Positions 7,560 to 15,242 of a stretch of DNA of 19,772 nt are shown one piece after another. This stretch comes from Weeksellaceae bacterium. Its GTDB lineage: Bacteria > Bacteroidota > Bacteroidia > Flavobacteriales > Weeksellaceae. The number at the start of each line of letters is the position of its first letter. Within the stretch, counting starts at the first letter, position 1. A program made the position numbers and the translations under genes. The notes below the pieces were generated by a model, which had not been told where the DNA came from, did no database searches, and worked only from the letters and a program-made list of their open reading frames with translations. Where the stretch lies: the NCBI GenBank assembly GCA_028698395.1, contig JAQVDG010000006.1, forward strand, positions 1 through 19,772, read 5' to 3'.

Positions 7560-8108
7560 CAAAAATTTACAATTGTTCACAGAGTACTGCATTGGGTTAC
7601 AGCAATCGCGATGCTTATTTTATTTAGTACCGGATTTTTACGAATGAACTGGATGAATAAACATCATATTATTGCAATAATTGAAGAAAAAACTGATGTG
7701 ATTTCAAAAGAAATAATGACAGAAATTGCTACTTCAATTCGTGAACCTATGTGGCAATGGCATAAAATATTTGCTTATGTCATGCTGTTTGCTTTTTTGA
7801 TGAGAATAATTTATATGCTGACAAAAGGCATTCGTTTTCCTAATCCTTTTAAACTCAATCAACCTTTGAAAGAACGATTTCAAGGCTTGACGTATGTCTA
7901 TTTTTATGTTTTTGTACTCATTTCTGCCGTAACCGGGATTTGTCTTGAAAATACTTTTTTCCCGGAGTGGAAAAAAACTATAGAAGCCGTTCATAAATGG
8001 GGAATTTATTGGTTTCCTATCTTTATTTTTTTCCATATAGTAGGAATAATGATAGCTGAATTCACCAATAAAAAAGGAATTACGTCTAAAATGATTGGTG
8101 GAGATTAG
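7548..8108 (+). CDS. Cytochrome b/b6-domain (b561-like) membrane protein
   Basis: A 186-residue integral membrane protein with four predicted helices, roughly residues 15-35, 72-92, 115-135 and 152-172. Histidines suited to haem binding sit at helix ends or inside: His11 and His15 (VHRVLHW), His72 (WQWHKIF), His149 (AVHKWG) and His163 (FFHIVG). This spacing fits the prokaryotic cytochrome b561 / hydrogenase-type cytochrome b family, which passes electrons between quinones and a partner protein. No hydrogenase, dehydrogenase or YceI-like partner lies beside it, so the donor is unknown. The upstream gap has a near-consensus -7 box TAACTTTA at 7504-7511. The sequence around its ATG is duplicated downstream of the gene. 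The gene faces rsmG across a bidirectional terminator. Confidence 0.87.
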   Translation: MEIKQKFTIVHRVLHWVTAIAMLILFSTGFLRMNWMNKHHIIAIIEEKTDVISKEIMTEIATSIREPMWQWHKIFAYVMLFAFLMRIIYMLTKGIRFPNPFKLNQPLKERFQGLTYVYFYVFVLISAVTGICLENTFFPEWKKTIEAVHKWGIYWFPIFIFFHIVGIMIAEFTNKKGITSKMIGGD

Positions 8109-8155
8109 AATAAATCCGAAACTTGACAATTGAAATAATTGATCATCAGGATTAT

Positions 8156-8186
8156 TTTAGTCTTTCAAAAAAACATGAAAATAAAA
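8156..8186 (+). pseudogene. Copy B of duplicated start region, dead after six codons
   Basis: This repeats the leader and first codons of the cytochrome gene (7530-7559). TTTAGTCTTTCAAAAA is identical and is followed by ATG AAA ATA AAA, but the frame stops at TGA (8193-8195) after MKIKLI. No similarity to the rest of the cytochrome gene is obvious downstream. It is best read as the remnant of a tandem duplication, or as a leader shared by a lost second gene. Confidence 0.5.
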
Positions 8187-8275
8187 TTAATTTGACCGAA
8201 AATTTTATTTTAAACGAGAATTTCTATTTACTTAGAAAACGATAATTCCTATATTTTTTGTTGCTCAATACCGCT

Positions 8276-8313
8276 AAAAAACAGTCTATAAAGCCAAATA
8301 GACTACTTTTTTT
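8276..8313. terminator. Bidirectional intrinsic terminator between cytochrome gene and rsmG
   Basis: A 7-bp perfect stem, AGTCTAT (8283-8289) with ATAGACT (8298-8304), has an 8-base loop. It is flanked by a run of six A on the left and a run of seven T on the right, so it can act in both directions. The rsmG stop codon (TAG on the minus strand, 8286-8288) lies inside the stem. The gene pair is convergent, which fits a shared terminator. Confidence 0.72.
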
Positions 8314-8903
8314 GTTTCAAAAAAAGATTCGGAAAAATAATTCGACAACGGATATTCAATGGCAGTTGGGAAATCTTTTAATTCATCAGTTAAGTCTCCG
8401 CCTTTTAAGTAAAGAATTCCGTTGGGTAGTGGATTTTTATGTTCTTTTTTGATTTTATTCCGAACCCAATTCACAAATTTTGGCATTTGAGTAACAGCCC
8501 GGCTGACAATAAAATCGTATTGGGATTTTAATTTTTCTACTCGTTGTGTTTCTGCTTTTACATTTTTCAAATTCAAAGCATTGGCTATTTCAGAAACAAC
8601 TAAAATTTTTTTCTGAATCGAATCCACTAAATGAAATTCAACTTCTGGAAATAAAATAGCCAAAGGAATTCCAGGAAAACCACCTCCTGTCCCTACATCT
8701 AAAACTTTACTTCCGGAAGAAAACATCATTACTTTAGCGATTCCCAAAGAATGAAGTACATGCCGAATGTACAATTCCTCTGTGTCTTTTCGGGAAATCA
8801 CATTGATTTTTTCATTCCAATCTTCATATAAATCTTTCAATTTTGAAAATTGCTCCAATTGGATTTCAGTTAAGTTCGGAAAATAGTATTGTAGTTCTTT
8901 CAT
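8286..8903 (-). CDS. rsmG: 16S rRNA (guanine-527-N7)-methyltransferase RsmG
   Basis: RsmG (GidB) uses S-adenosylmethionine to methylate N7 of G527 in the 530 loop of 16S rRNA; its loss can give low-level streptomycin resistance in other bacteria. The 205-residue length is normal. Key motifs are KINVISRKD (32-40), RHVLHSL (47-53), the SAM-binding VLDVGTGGGFPGIPLAI (67-83), HLVDS with the acidic ribose-binding Asp94, and SRAV at 134-137. Its ATG overlaps the TGA of the upstream GAF gene as ATGA (8900-8903), so the two are translationally coupled. Transcription ends in the hairpin that contains its stop codon. Confidence 0.97.
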   Translation of the reverse strand: MKELQYYFPNLTEIQLEQFSKLKDLYEDWNEKINVISRKDTEELYIRHVLHSLGIAKVMMFSSGSKVLDVGTGGGFPGIPLAILFPEVEFHLVDSIQKKILVVSEIANALNLKNVKAETQRVEKLKSQYDFIVSRAVTQMPKFVNWVRNKIKKEHKNPLPNGILYLKGGDLTDELKDFPTAIEYPLSNYFSESFFETKKVVYLAL

Positions 8904-9349
8904 TCGTAAAAATCACCCACTTTTTGGCAAATATAATGCAATAAATCCTCGTCTTCTTTCCCAAAAGGATTGATTTCGTGGCTGTCAATATCAATTTGAC
9001 CAATGTTTTCACCGTTTTTAAAAATCGGAACCACAATTTCGGCTTGGGTTGCTGTGCTACACGCCAAATAATTATCTTGTTCCGAAACATCCGGAACAAC
9101 AAAAGTTTGATTAGAAACAGCAACCTGACCGCAAATTCCTTTTCCGTACGGAATGATAATATGGTCGGTTGGAGCTCCAATATATGGGCCTAATTTCAGT
9201 TCATTTTTATCACCATTTTTAAAATAAAAACCTACCCAATTGTAGTGAGAAACTTCATCCTGCAAAAGCTGGCAGATTTTTTGAAGTTTTTCATCAGAAG
9301 TCAAATCTGAACCCAAAATCGTATCTACTCTCAATTTTAAACCTTTCAT
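8900..9349 (-). CDS. GAF domain protein, free methionine-R-sulfoxide reductase (YebR/fRMsr)-like
   Basis: A single GAF domain protein of 149 residues from the ATG at 9349, or 156 from a GTG at 9370. I prefer the ATG because a TAnnTTTG box covers the GTG. It closely follows the fRMsr pattern: YNWVGFYF, LGPYIG, GKGICGQVAV, DNYLACSTATQAEIVVPI and IGQIDIDSH. fRMsr reduces free methionine-R-sulfoxide with catalytic cysteines. In 156-residue numbering, Cys80 and Cys104 match E. coli Cys94 and Cys118 with the same 24-residue spacing. The position of E. coli Cys84 is His70, so a cysteine thought to help resolve the disulfide is missing. It may work with altered recycling or act only as a ligand-binding GAF. 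First gene of an operon with rsmG. Confidence 0.85.
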   Translation of the reverse strand: MKGLKLRVDTILGSDLTSDEKLQKICQLLQDEVSHYNWVGFYFKNGDKNELKLGPYIGAPTDHIIIPYGKGICGQVAVSNQTFVVPDVSEQDNYLACSTATQAEIVVPIFKNGENIGQIDIDSHEINPFGKEDEDLLHYICQKVGDFYE

Positions 9350-9369
9350 AAAATCTGATTTAGAAAGCA

Positions 9370-9377
9370 CAAATTTA
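9370..9377 (-). promoter_or_regulatory. Candidate -7 box TAAATTTG for the GAF-rsmG operon
   Basis: On the minus strand TAAATTTG fits TAnnTTTG exactly. Transcription would begin near 9363, giving a leader of about 14 bases to the ATG at 9349 and excluding the GTG at 9370 from the message. No standard-distance -33 TTTG is obvious. Confidence 0.42.
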
Positions 9378-9399
9378 AAGGATTATTCATCAAATAGTA

Positions 9400-9407
9400 T
9401 AACTTTG
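9400..9407 (+). promoter_or_regulatory. Candidate -7 box TAACTTTG for xrtF
   Basis: TAACTTTG matches TAnnTTTG exactly and ends 17 bp before the xrtF ATG at 9425, giving a short leader. It lies back to back with the divergent GAF promoter in an intergenic space of 75 bp. The -33 element is not clear. Confidence 0.45.
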
Positions 9408-9424
9408 CTGTTATTCTCATTTTC

Positions 9425-9961
9425 ATGAAAGAATTTAAACCAATACTGCTTTTTTTGTTGAAATTTGTGCTGGTTGGGTTTGTTTTGGTCATAGTTTATA
9501 ATTTATACTTAAATCATTACCACAGTCGGAATTTACCGGACCCTTACAGTAAATTTATTGCAACTTGTACCGTTTCAACTTTGGAAACGGCCGGTTTTGA
9601 ATCCATGCAACTTGACGACGAAAAAAAACCTTGGGTTTGGGTCGGAATCGACGGGAAATGGGCTTCGTACATTAATGAAGGATGCAATGCAGTTTCCATT
9701 ATGATTATTTTTATTTCTTTCGTGGTAGCGTTTTCTACCACTTGGAAGCCAACAACACTTTATATTCTTGCCGGATTAGCAGTGATTCAAATCATGAATG
9801 TACTCCGGATTGCTTGGCTTAATTATATTTTTATTTACCACGAAGAATATAAGAAAATAGCACATGATTATCTTTTTCCGGCTATTATTTACGGAACTAT
9901 TGTCGTTTTATGGATTATTTGGGTGAAGTTTTTTGCTTTGAAAACAAAAACAAATGAATAA
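9425..9961 (+). CDS. xrtF: Exosortase family protein XrtF
   Basis: A 178-residue polytopic membrane protein of the exosortase/archaeosortase superfamily, the Bacteroidota-restricted XrtF branch. The expected Cys-Arg-His triad is visible: Cys87 in NEGCNAVSI, Arg128 in NVLRIAW, and His147 in AHDYLFP. Hydrophobic helices lie near 7-27, 88-104, 111-131 and 150-170. Exosortases are thought to act as transpeptidases that cut a C-terminal sorting tail at the outer face of the inner membrane. For XrtF I know of no established target, and none with a recognisable tripartite tail is visible here. It starts the rightward block, and its last codons overlap its partner gene by 8 bp, so the two are very likely translated together. 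Confidence 0.92.
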   Translation: MKEFKPILLFLLKFVLVGFVLVIVYNLYLNHYHSRNLPDPYSKFIATCTVSTLETAGFESMQLDDEKKPWVWVGIDGKWASYINEGCNAVSIMIIFISFVVAFSTTWKPTTLYILAGLAVIQIMNVLRIAWLNYIFIYHEEYKKIAHDYLFPAIIYGTIVVLWIIWVKFFALKTKTNE

Positions 9962-10394
9962 ATGGCTCAAATACAGTTTGGTTATTCTTCTTATTTTGGG
10001 ACTGATTTTGGTCAGAAAATTTGAAGAAACTTTGTTTTACGACCCGTTTTTACAATTTTTTAAAGGTGATTATTTACACGCTGAATTTCCGGATTATCAA
10101 ACCGAAAAAATAGCTTTAAATATAGGATTTCGATATGCCTTAAATTCGATTATTTCTTTGGGAATCATTGGGTTAATTTTTGAAGATAAATCAAAAATAA
10201 AGTTTACTGCTTTGGTTTTAGTCGGATTTTTCATTATCCTTTTACCGCTTTATTTGTATATGATTAGCATTCAATTTTCAATAGGTGAAAACATCGGATT
10301 TTATATTCGCCGATTTTTGATTCAGCCTATGCTGGTGTTGATTTTAATTCCGGCATTTTATTATCAATATTATTTAACAAAACAAAAAACCTGA
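9954..10394 (+). CDS. Exosortase F system-associated membrane protein
   Basis: A 146-residue membrane protein with about four hydrophobic stretches. It matches the conserved partner encoded next to xrtF in flavobacteria. Recognisable segments are VRKFEETLFYDPFLQFFKGD near residue 20, the RYALNSIISLGIIGLIF stretch (60-76), and FYIRRFLIQP near 116-125. Its function is unknown. Constant pairing and the 8-bp overlap with xrtF suggest it forms a complex with, or assists, the exosortase. The next gene, a hydrolase, begins 15 bp after its stop. Confidence 0.88.
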   Translation: MNKWLKYSLVILLILGLILVRKFEETLFYDPFLQFFKGDYLHAEFPDYQTEKIALNIGFRYALNSIISLGIIGLIFEDKSKIKFTALVLVGFFIILLPLYLYMISIQFSIGENIGFYIRRFLIQPMLVLILIPAFYYQYYLTKQKT

Positions 10395-10409
10395 TTTAAT
10401 TTACTCAAA

Positions 10410-11066
10410 ATGAAAACATTGGCAGGAATTCATTATTTAGAACGAAAACCACGAAAAAAATTACCACAAAATCCCATGATTTTATTGATTCATGGCTATG
10501 GAAGCAACGAAGAAGATTTATTTAGTTTTGCTGAAGATTTGCCCGACGAATTTTATGTAATCAGCGTGAGAGCCACTCATACATTAAGTCCGGGAATGTA
10601 TGCCTGGTATGCGATTGACTTTGTGAATATGGAGAAATTCAATAATGTTCCACAAGCTTTAGAATCGAGAAATCAATTGGTGAAATTTATGGATGAAATT
10701 AGTGCACAAGAAAACTTGGATAAAGAAAATATATTTTTATGCGGATTCAGTCAAGGTGCTATTTTGAGTTATTCCATTGCATTAAATTTTCCTGAAAAAG
10801 TAAAAAATATAGCAATTTTGAGTGGTTATCCTGAGCCGGATTTTATTGGAGAAATTCATCCATCATCCAATTATTCCAATTTGAATTTTTTCATTTCTCA
10901 CGGAACGGAAGATGGAGTTATTCCGGTAGAATGGGCGCGAAAAGGAAAACCTTATTTAGACAAACTCGGAATCAAAAATCAATACCGGGAATACCGAAGC
11001 GGACATGGAATTATTCCTCAAAATTATTTTGATTTGATGAGCTGGCTGAAAGAAAATTTGTCTTAA
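10410..11066 (+). CDS. Alpha/beta hydrolase, phospholipase/carboxylesterase type
   Basis: A 218-residue soluble esterase-like protein of the COG0400 type. The oxyanion segment LLIHGYGSNEEDL (25-37), nucleophile elbow CGFSQGA with Ser114, Asp168 in HGTEDGVIP and His199 in SGHGI give a complete Ser-Asp-His triad. There is no signal peptide, so it is probably cytoplasmic. Relatives hydrolyse short-chain esters or lysophospholipids, and the natural substrate cannot be read from sequence. It follows the exosortase partner by 15 bp and precedes mutS by 36 bp, so it is probably in the same transcript. No functional link to XrtF is shown beyond position. Confidence 0.9.
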   Translation: MKTLAGIHYLERKPRKKLPQNPMILLIHGYGSNEEDLFSFAEDLPDEFYVISVRATHTLSPGMYAWYAIDFVNMEKFNNVPQALESRNQLVKFMDEISAQENLDKENIFLCGFSQGAILSYSIALNFPEKVKNIAILSGYPEPDFIGEIHPSSNYSNLNFFISHGTEDGVIPVEWARKGKPYLDKLGIKNQYREYRSGHGIIPQNYFDLMSWLKENLS

Positions 11067-11102
11067 AAATAACTAACTTAGCACTCTTAAATCAGAATTA
11101 AA

Positions 11103-13676
11103 TTGGCAAAAAAAGAAACACCACTTATGCAGCAATACAACAGCATCAAGGCGAAATATCCGGATGCATTATTGCTTTTTCGCGTGGGTGATTTTTATGA
11201 AACTTTTGGAGAAGATGCGATTCGTTGTGCTCAGATTTTGGATATTGTTTTGACCAAAAGAGCAAATGGAGCAGCTTCTCATATTGAATTGGCAGGATTT
11301 CCGCATCATGCTTTGGACACTTATTTGCCTAAACTGGTTCGTGCCGGATTACGGGTAGCAATTTGCGATCAATTGGAAGATCCAAAAATGACCAAAACCA
11401 TTGTAAAAAGAGGAGTTACGGAATTGGTCACACCCGGAGTTGCTTTGAATGACGAAGTTTTGTCTGCCAAATCCAATAATTTTTTGATGGCCGTTCATCC
11501 GGAAGATGATTTTTTCGGAATTGCGTTACTCGATATTTCCACAGGTGAATTTTTGATTTCTGAGGGTGATAAAGCACATTTTCATAAATTAATTCAGAGT
11601 TTTCGCCCGAGTGAAGTCATTTATCAAAAACGAAAAAAAATTGATTTTTCGGAAATTAAAAGTTCTTTTCAAATCGAAGATTGGGCATTTCAATACGATT
11701 ATGCTTTTGATAAACTAACACAGCATTTTAAAGTGAAATCGCTCAAAGGATTTGGAATTGAAAACTTCCATTCAGGAATTATAGCAGCCGGAGCGATTTT
11801 TTCTTATTTGGATGAAACTCACCATTTCGAGATTCAGCATATCACTCAAATTCAACGATTAGACGAAAATAGTTTTGTTTGGATGGATCCATTTACCATT
11901 CGGAATTTGGAATTAACTCATTCTCCTCATCCACAGGCGGTTACTTTGCGTGATGTTTTGGATAAAACCCGTTCAGCTATGGGCGCACGCTTGTTGAGTC
12001 GATGGATTGTGATGGTTTTGAAAGAAGTAGAGAAAATAAAAGCTCGTCATGAAATTGTTGAGTTTTTCTTGAAAAATGATGAAAAACGTTCCTTTTTACG
12101 TGAAAAATTAAGCGAATTGAGCGATTTGGAGCGAATGGCAGCCAAAATTTCAACAGCGAAAATTACTCCGCGACAATTGCTTTCAGTTGCGCAAAGTTTA
12201 CAAGTTTTGACAGAAATCCGGCAAAAACTTCAAAAAGACAAACAAATTCAATTTCTTTTGAACGGATTAAATGATTGGACAGAAGTTTACAATCGTTTAT
12301 TTCAAACTTTATCGGATGATCCGCCTCATCAAATTGTGAAAGGAAATGTGATTGCAAGAGGAATTTCGGAAGAATTAGACCGACTCAGAAATTTACAGTT
12401 GAATGGAAAAGATTTTTTGGAAGAGTTACGAATTCGAGAATCAGAAAAAACAGGAATTTCATCAATAAAAATTTCATTTAATAATGTTTTCGGTTATTAT
12501 ATCGAAGTTCGGAATGCGCACAAAGATAAAGTGCCGGAAGATTGGATACGCAAACAGACTTTGGTGAATGCAGAACGGTATATAACAGAAGAATTAAAGG
12601 AATATGAGAATCAAATTTTAGGAGCTGAAGAAAAAATCCTTACTTTGGAAACGACTTTGTTCCAGGGATTAATAGAAAATCTTTGGCAATATTTGAGTGA
12701 AATCCAAAAATCAGCACGAATCATTGCTCAATTGGATGTTTTGTCCACTTTTTCGGAATTGGCAGTTCAGAATCATTATGTACGTCCTCAAATCACAGAA
12801 AAATTGGATATTTTGATTGAAGACGGTCGTCACCCGGTGATTGAAAAACAACTGAAACCGGGCGAAGTTTATGTTGCCAATAGTGTTTCTTTGGTTCCGA
12901 AAGAACAACAAATTATAATGATTACAGGGCCGAATATGTCGGGAAAATCGGCTTTGTTGCGACAAACGGCACTTATTGTTTTGATGGCTCAAATTGGAAG
13001 TTTTGTTCCGGCAAAAAGTGCAGAAATTGGTGTTGTTGATAAGATTTTTACACGAGTAGGTGCTTCGGATAATATCTCTTCGGGTGAATCTACTTTTATG
13101 GTGGAAATGAATGAAACTGCCAGTATTCTCAATAATTTATCGGATAGAAGTTTGATTCTTCTTGATGAAATTGGAAGGGGAACGAGTACCTATGATGGAA
13201 TTTCCATTGCTTGGGCGATTTCGGAATATTTACACGAAGGAAAATTTCATCCTAAAACTTTATTTGCAACGCATTATCATGAGTTAAACGAAATGACAAA
13301 AACTTTTCCGCGGATTAAAAATTACAATGTCAGTGTAAAAGAAGCTAAAGACACGATTTTATTTCTACGAAAATTAGTGCCGGGCGGAAGTGAACACAGT
13401 TTTGGAATTCATGTAGCAAAAATGGCAGGAATGCCGCAATGGGTATTAAAAAGAGCAAATGAAGTTTTGAAAACTTTGGAAAGTTCGCAAGTCAATGAAA
13501 AAATGGCGGATAAAACCCATAAAATCACTCAGGAAAATATGCAATTAAGTTTTTTTCAATTGGATGACCCTATTTTGGAAGCACTTCGTGAGGAATTATT
13601 AGGGATTGATATTAATACTTTAACTCCGGTAGAAGCATTAATGAAATTGAATGAAATTAAACGAAAATTAGGATAA
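11103..13676 (+). CDS. mutS: DNA mismatch repair ATPase MutS
   Basis: MutS recognises mispaired bases and small loops and recruits MutL. The 857-residue protein is full length. The mismatch-reading Phe-X-Glu is FYE at 31-33. The ATPase has Walker A GPNMSGKSALL (609-619), NISSGESTFMVEM (657-669), Walker B LILLDEIGRGTSTYDG (684-699) and FATHYHEL (721-728). Near the C-terminus, QLSFFQL (814-820) looks like a beta-clamp-binding peptide, followed by the usual LTPVEALMKLNEIK. The start is TTG: an in-frame TAA at 11088-11090 leaves only a few codons, and the next ATG would be at residue 9, inside the conserved PLMQQYN segment. It may have its own weak promoter, TAACTTAG at 11074-11081. Confidence 0.98.
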   Translation: MAKKETPLMQQYNSIKAKYPDALLLFRVGDFYETFGEDAIRCAQILDIVLTKRANGAASHIELAGFPHHALDTYLPKLVRAGLRVAICDQLEDPKMTKTIVKRGVTELVTPGVALNDEVLSAKSNNFLMAVHPEDDFFGIALLDISTGEFLISEGDKAHFHKLIQSFRPSEVIYQKRKKIDFSEIKSSFQIEDWAFQYDYAFDKLTQHFKVKSLKGFGIENFHSGIIAAGAIFSYLDETHHFEIQHITQIQRLDENSFVWMDPFTIRNLELTHSPHPQAVTLRDVLDKTRSAMGARLLSRWIVMVLKEVEKIKARHEIVEFFLKNDEKRSFLREKLSELSDLERMAAKISTAKITPRQLLSVAQSLQVLTEIRQKLQKDKQIQFLLNGLNDWTEVYNRLFQTLSDDPPHQIVKGNVIARGISEELDRLRNLQLNGKDFLEELRIRESEKTGISSIKISFNNVFGYYIEVRNAHKDKVPEDWIRKQTLVNAERYITEELKEYENQILGAEEKILTLETTLFQGLIENLWQYLSEIQKSARIIAQLDVLSTFSELAVQNHYVRPQITEKLDILIEDGRHPVIEKQLKPGEVYVANSVSLVPKEQQIIMITGPNMSGKSALLRQTALIVLMAQIGSFVPAKSAEIGVVDKIFTRVGASDNISSGESTFMVEMNETASILNNLSDRSLILLDEIGRGTSTYDGISIAWAISEYLHEGKFHPKTLFATHYHELNEMTKTFPRIKNYNVSVKEAKDTILFLRKLVPGGSEHSFGIHVAKMAGMPQWVLKRANEVLKTLESSQVNEKMADKTHKITQENMQLSFFQLDDPILEALREELLGIDINTLTPVEALMKLNEIKRKLG

Positions 13677-13714
13677 ATTCGTTAGAATAAATATAGCTTA
13701 CAAAATTAAATGGT

Positions 13715-14533
13715 ATGAAATCGAAAAAATATTTTTTCTTGCTTTCCGGCTTTCTTTTTTTGCTTATTGTTGCTTGCGCAACCAATCCTTTAACCGGTCG
13801 CAAATCTCTTTCCTGGGTTTCTAATTCTGATTTGTTTCCTCAATCTTTTGCACAATACAATCAGGTGATTTCTGAAAGTCAGATAGATAAAACCTCTGCT
13901 GACGCTAAGATGATTCATAATGTTGGTCAAAGAATTAAATATGCAGCTGAGAAATTTTATGCAGAAATTGGAAAAAGTAATGATTTAAAAGGATATGAAT
14001 GGCAATTTACTTTGATTAAAAGCGACCAATTGAATGCATGGTGTATGCCCGGAGGTAAAGTTGCTTTTTATACCGGAATTTTGCCGGTTTGTCAGGGAGA
14101 AGCCGGAGTTGCCGTTGTGATGGGGCATGAAGTGGCTCATGCTTTGGCAGGACATAGTGCCGAACAAGTGAGTAATGGTTTGTTGGCACAAGGTATTATG
14201 ATGGGAGGAAATGTGGCAATTTCAAATGAGAATTGGAAAAACACTTTCAATCAGTTGTATCCGGTAGGAGCCGGATTGACAATGTTAAAATACGGAAGAA
14301 AAATGGAATTGGATGCCGACCAGGCAGGACTTTATTTGATGGCGATGGCAGGATATAATCCACAAGAAGCTATTTCTTTTTGGCAAAGAATGGAAGCGGC
14401 TTCAAAAGGACAAGGTAAATCACCGGAATTTTTAAGTACACACCCGGATAACGGAAATCGAATCAAGCAAATTCAACAAATTATGCCTAAAGCCATGGCG
14501 TACTATAATGCAAGTCCTTATAAAGGAAAATAA
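13715..14533 (+). CDS. M48 family zinc metalloprotease, lipoprotein
   Basis: A 272-residue periplasmic-facing lipoprotein protease. The signal ends in a lipobox LIVAC, with Cys21 as the lipidated residue; the next residues (ATNPLTGR) contain no surface-export motif, so it probably stays in the periplasm. The zinc site is HEVAH (138-142) with Glu199 in MELDAD as third ligand. STHPDNGNRI (241-250) is the conserved C-terminal element. This matches the single-domain LoiP/YcaL type of M48 proteases, which take part in outer-membrane protein quality control; LoiP-like proteins lack the TPR region of BepA. It begins 38 bp after mutS, and the next gene starts after 103 bp in which TACTTTG (near 14554 and 14594) only partly resembles a -7 box. 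Confidence 0.93.
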   Translation: MKSKKYFFLLSGFLFLLIVACATNPLTGRKSLSWVSNSDLFPQSFAQYNQVISESQIDKTSADAKMIHNVGQRIKYAAEKFYAEIGKSNDLKGYEWQFTLIKSDQLNAWCMPGGKVAFYTGILPVCQGEAGVAVVMGHEVAHALAGHSAEQVSNGLLAQGIMMGGNVAISNENWKNTFNQLYPVGAGLTMLKYGRKMELDADQAGLYLMAMAGYNPQEAISFWQRMEAASKGQGKSPEFLSTHPDNGNRIKQIQQIMPKAMAYYNASPYKGK

Positions 14534-14636
14534 AGTAGAAATCAATACTTTGGTGCCGGTGGTTTATTGAATGTTTTCTGCCGATTTATCCTTTACTTTG
14601 TGGGGAATTTAAAAAATTCAATTAAAATCAAACTAA

Positions 14637-15242
14637 ATGCAGATTCAGTATATTTTTGAAATCTTAGGAACCATTGTTTTTGCAATTTCGGGAGCATCGG
14701 CAGCTGATGAACGGTCAGGAAATGATTGGTTTGGTGTAACTTTTGTCGGATTCATTACTGCAATCGGAGGGGGTAGCCTTCGGGATGTATTACTTGGAAG
14801 TTATCCTTTGGTTTGGATTAATGATGTGAATTTTATTTATGCCATCATAGGTGGAATTGTACTTATGCGGATTTTGAACAGTTCCATTCATAAATACCGA
14901 AAAGAACTTACACTTTTTGACACTATGGGAATTGCATTATTTACCGTTTTAGGAACAGCAAAAACATTAGATTTAGGTTTTCATCCGGTTATTGCTGCTA
15001 TTATGGGAATGTTTTCAGCCGTTATGGGAGGTGTGCTTCGGGATACTTTAATTAATGAAACTCCGGTATTATTCCGTAGAGAAGTCTATGCCACAGCATG
15101 TTTGCTGGGAGCTGTTTTATTTTTGGTTTTAAATAATTTTGGTGTGGACCGAACGTTTAACTTTATTGTTTCCGGATTGAGTATTATCGCTATTCGCTTA
15201 TTGGCTATTTATTTTAAATGGAATATTCCTAAATTTGGATGA
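14637..15242 (+). CDS. TRIC / UPF0126 family cation channel
   Basis: A 201-residue inner-membrane protein with about seven helices made from two inverted repeats, as in the prokaryotic TRIC family (YicG/UPF0126). The signature appears twice: IGGGSLRDVLLGSYPLVW (43-60) and MGGVLRDTLINETPVLFRRE (130-149). The Gly-Gly-x-Leu-Arg-Asp kinks form the pore in solved homologues, which conduct potassium and other monovalent cations as trimers. The physiological role in bacteria is not settled. Its TGA stop overlaps the ATG of the formimidoylglutamase gene (ATGA at 15239-15242), implying coupled translation, although the two functions have no evident connection. Confidence 0.94.
   Translation: MQIQYIFEILGTIVFAISGASAADERSGNDWFGVTFVGFITAIGGGSLRDVLLGSYPLVWINDVNFIYAIIGGIVLMRILNSSIHKYRKELTLFDTMGIALFTVLGTAKTLDLGFHPVIAAIMGMFSAVMGGVLRDTLINETPVLFRREVYATACLLGAVLFLVLNNFGVDRTFNFIVSGLSIIAIRLLAIYFKWNIPKFG

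Noticed and set aside
8258..8452. Plus-strand ORF of 64 codons
   Set aside because: It overlaps the 3' end of rsmG in antisense, has no family resemblance and begins inside the terminator region's flank.
12711..12992. Minus-strand ORF of 93 codons inside mutS
   Set aside because: Antisense shadow of a strongly conserved gene, with low-complexity translation and no recognisable domain.
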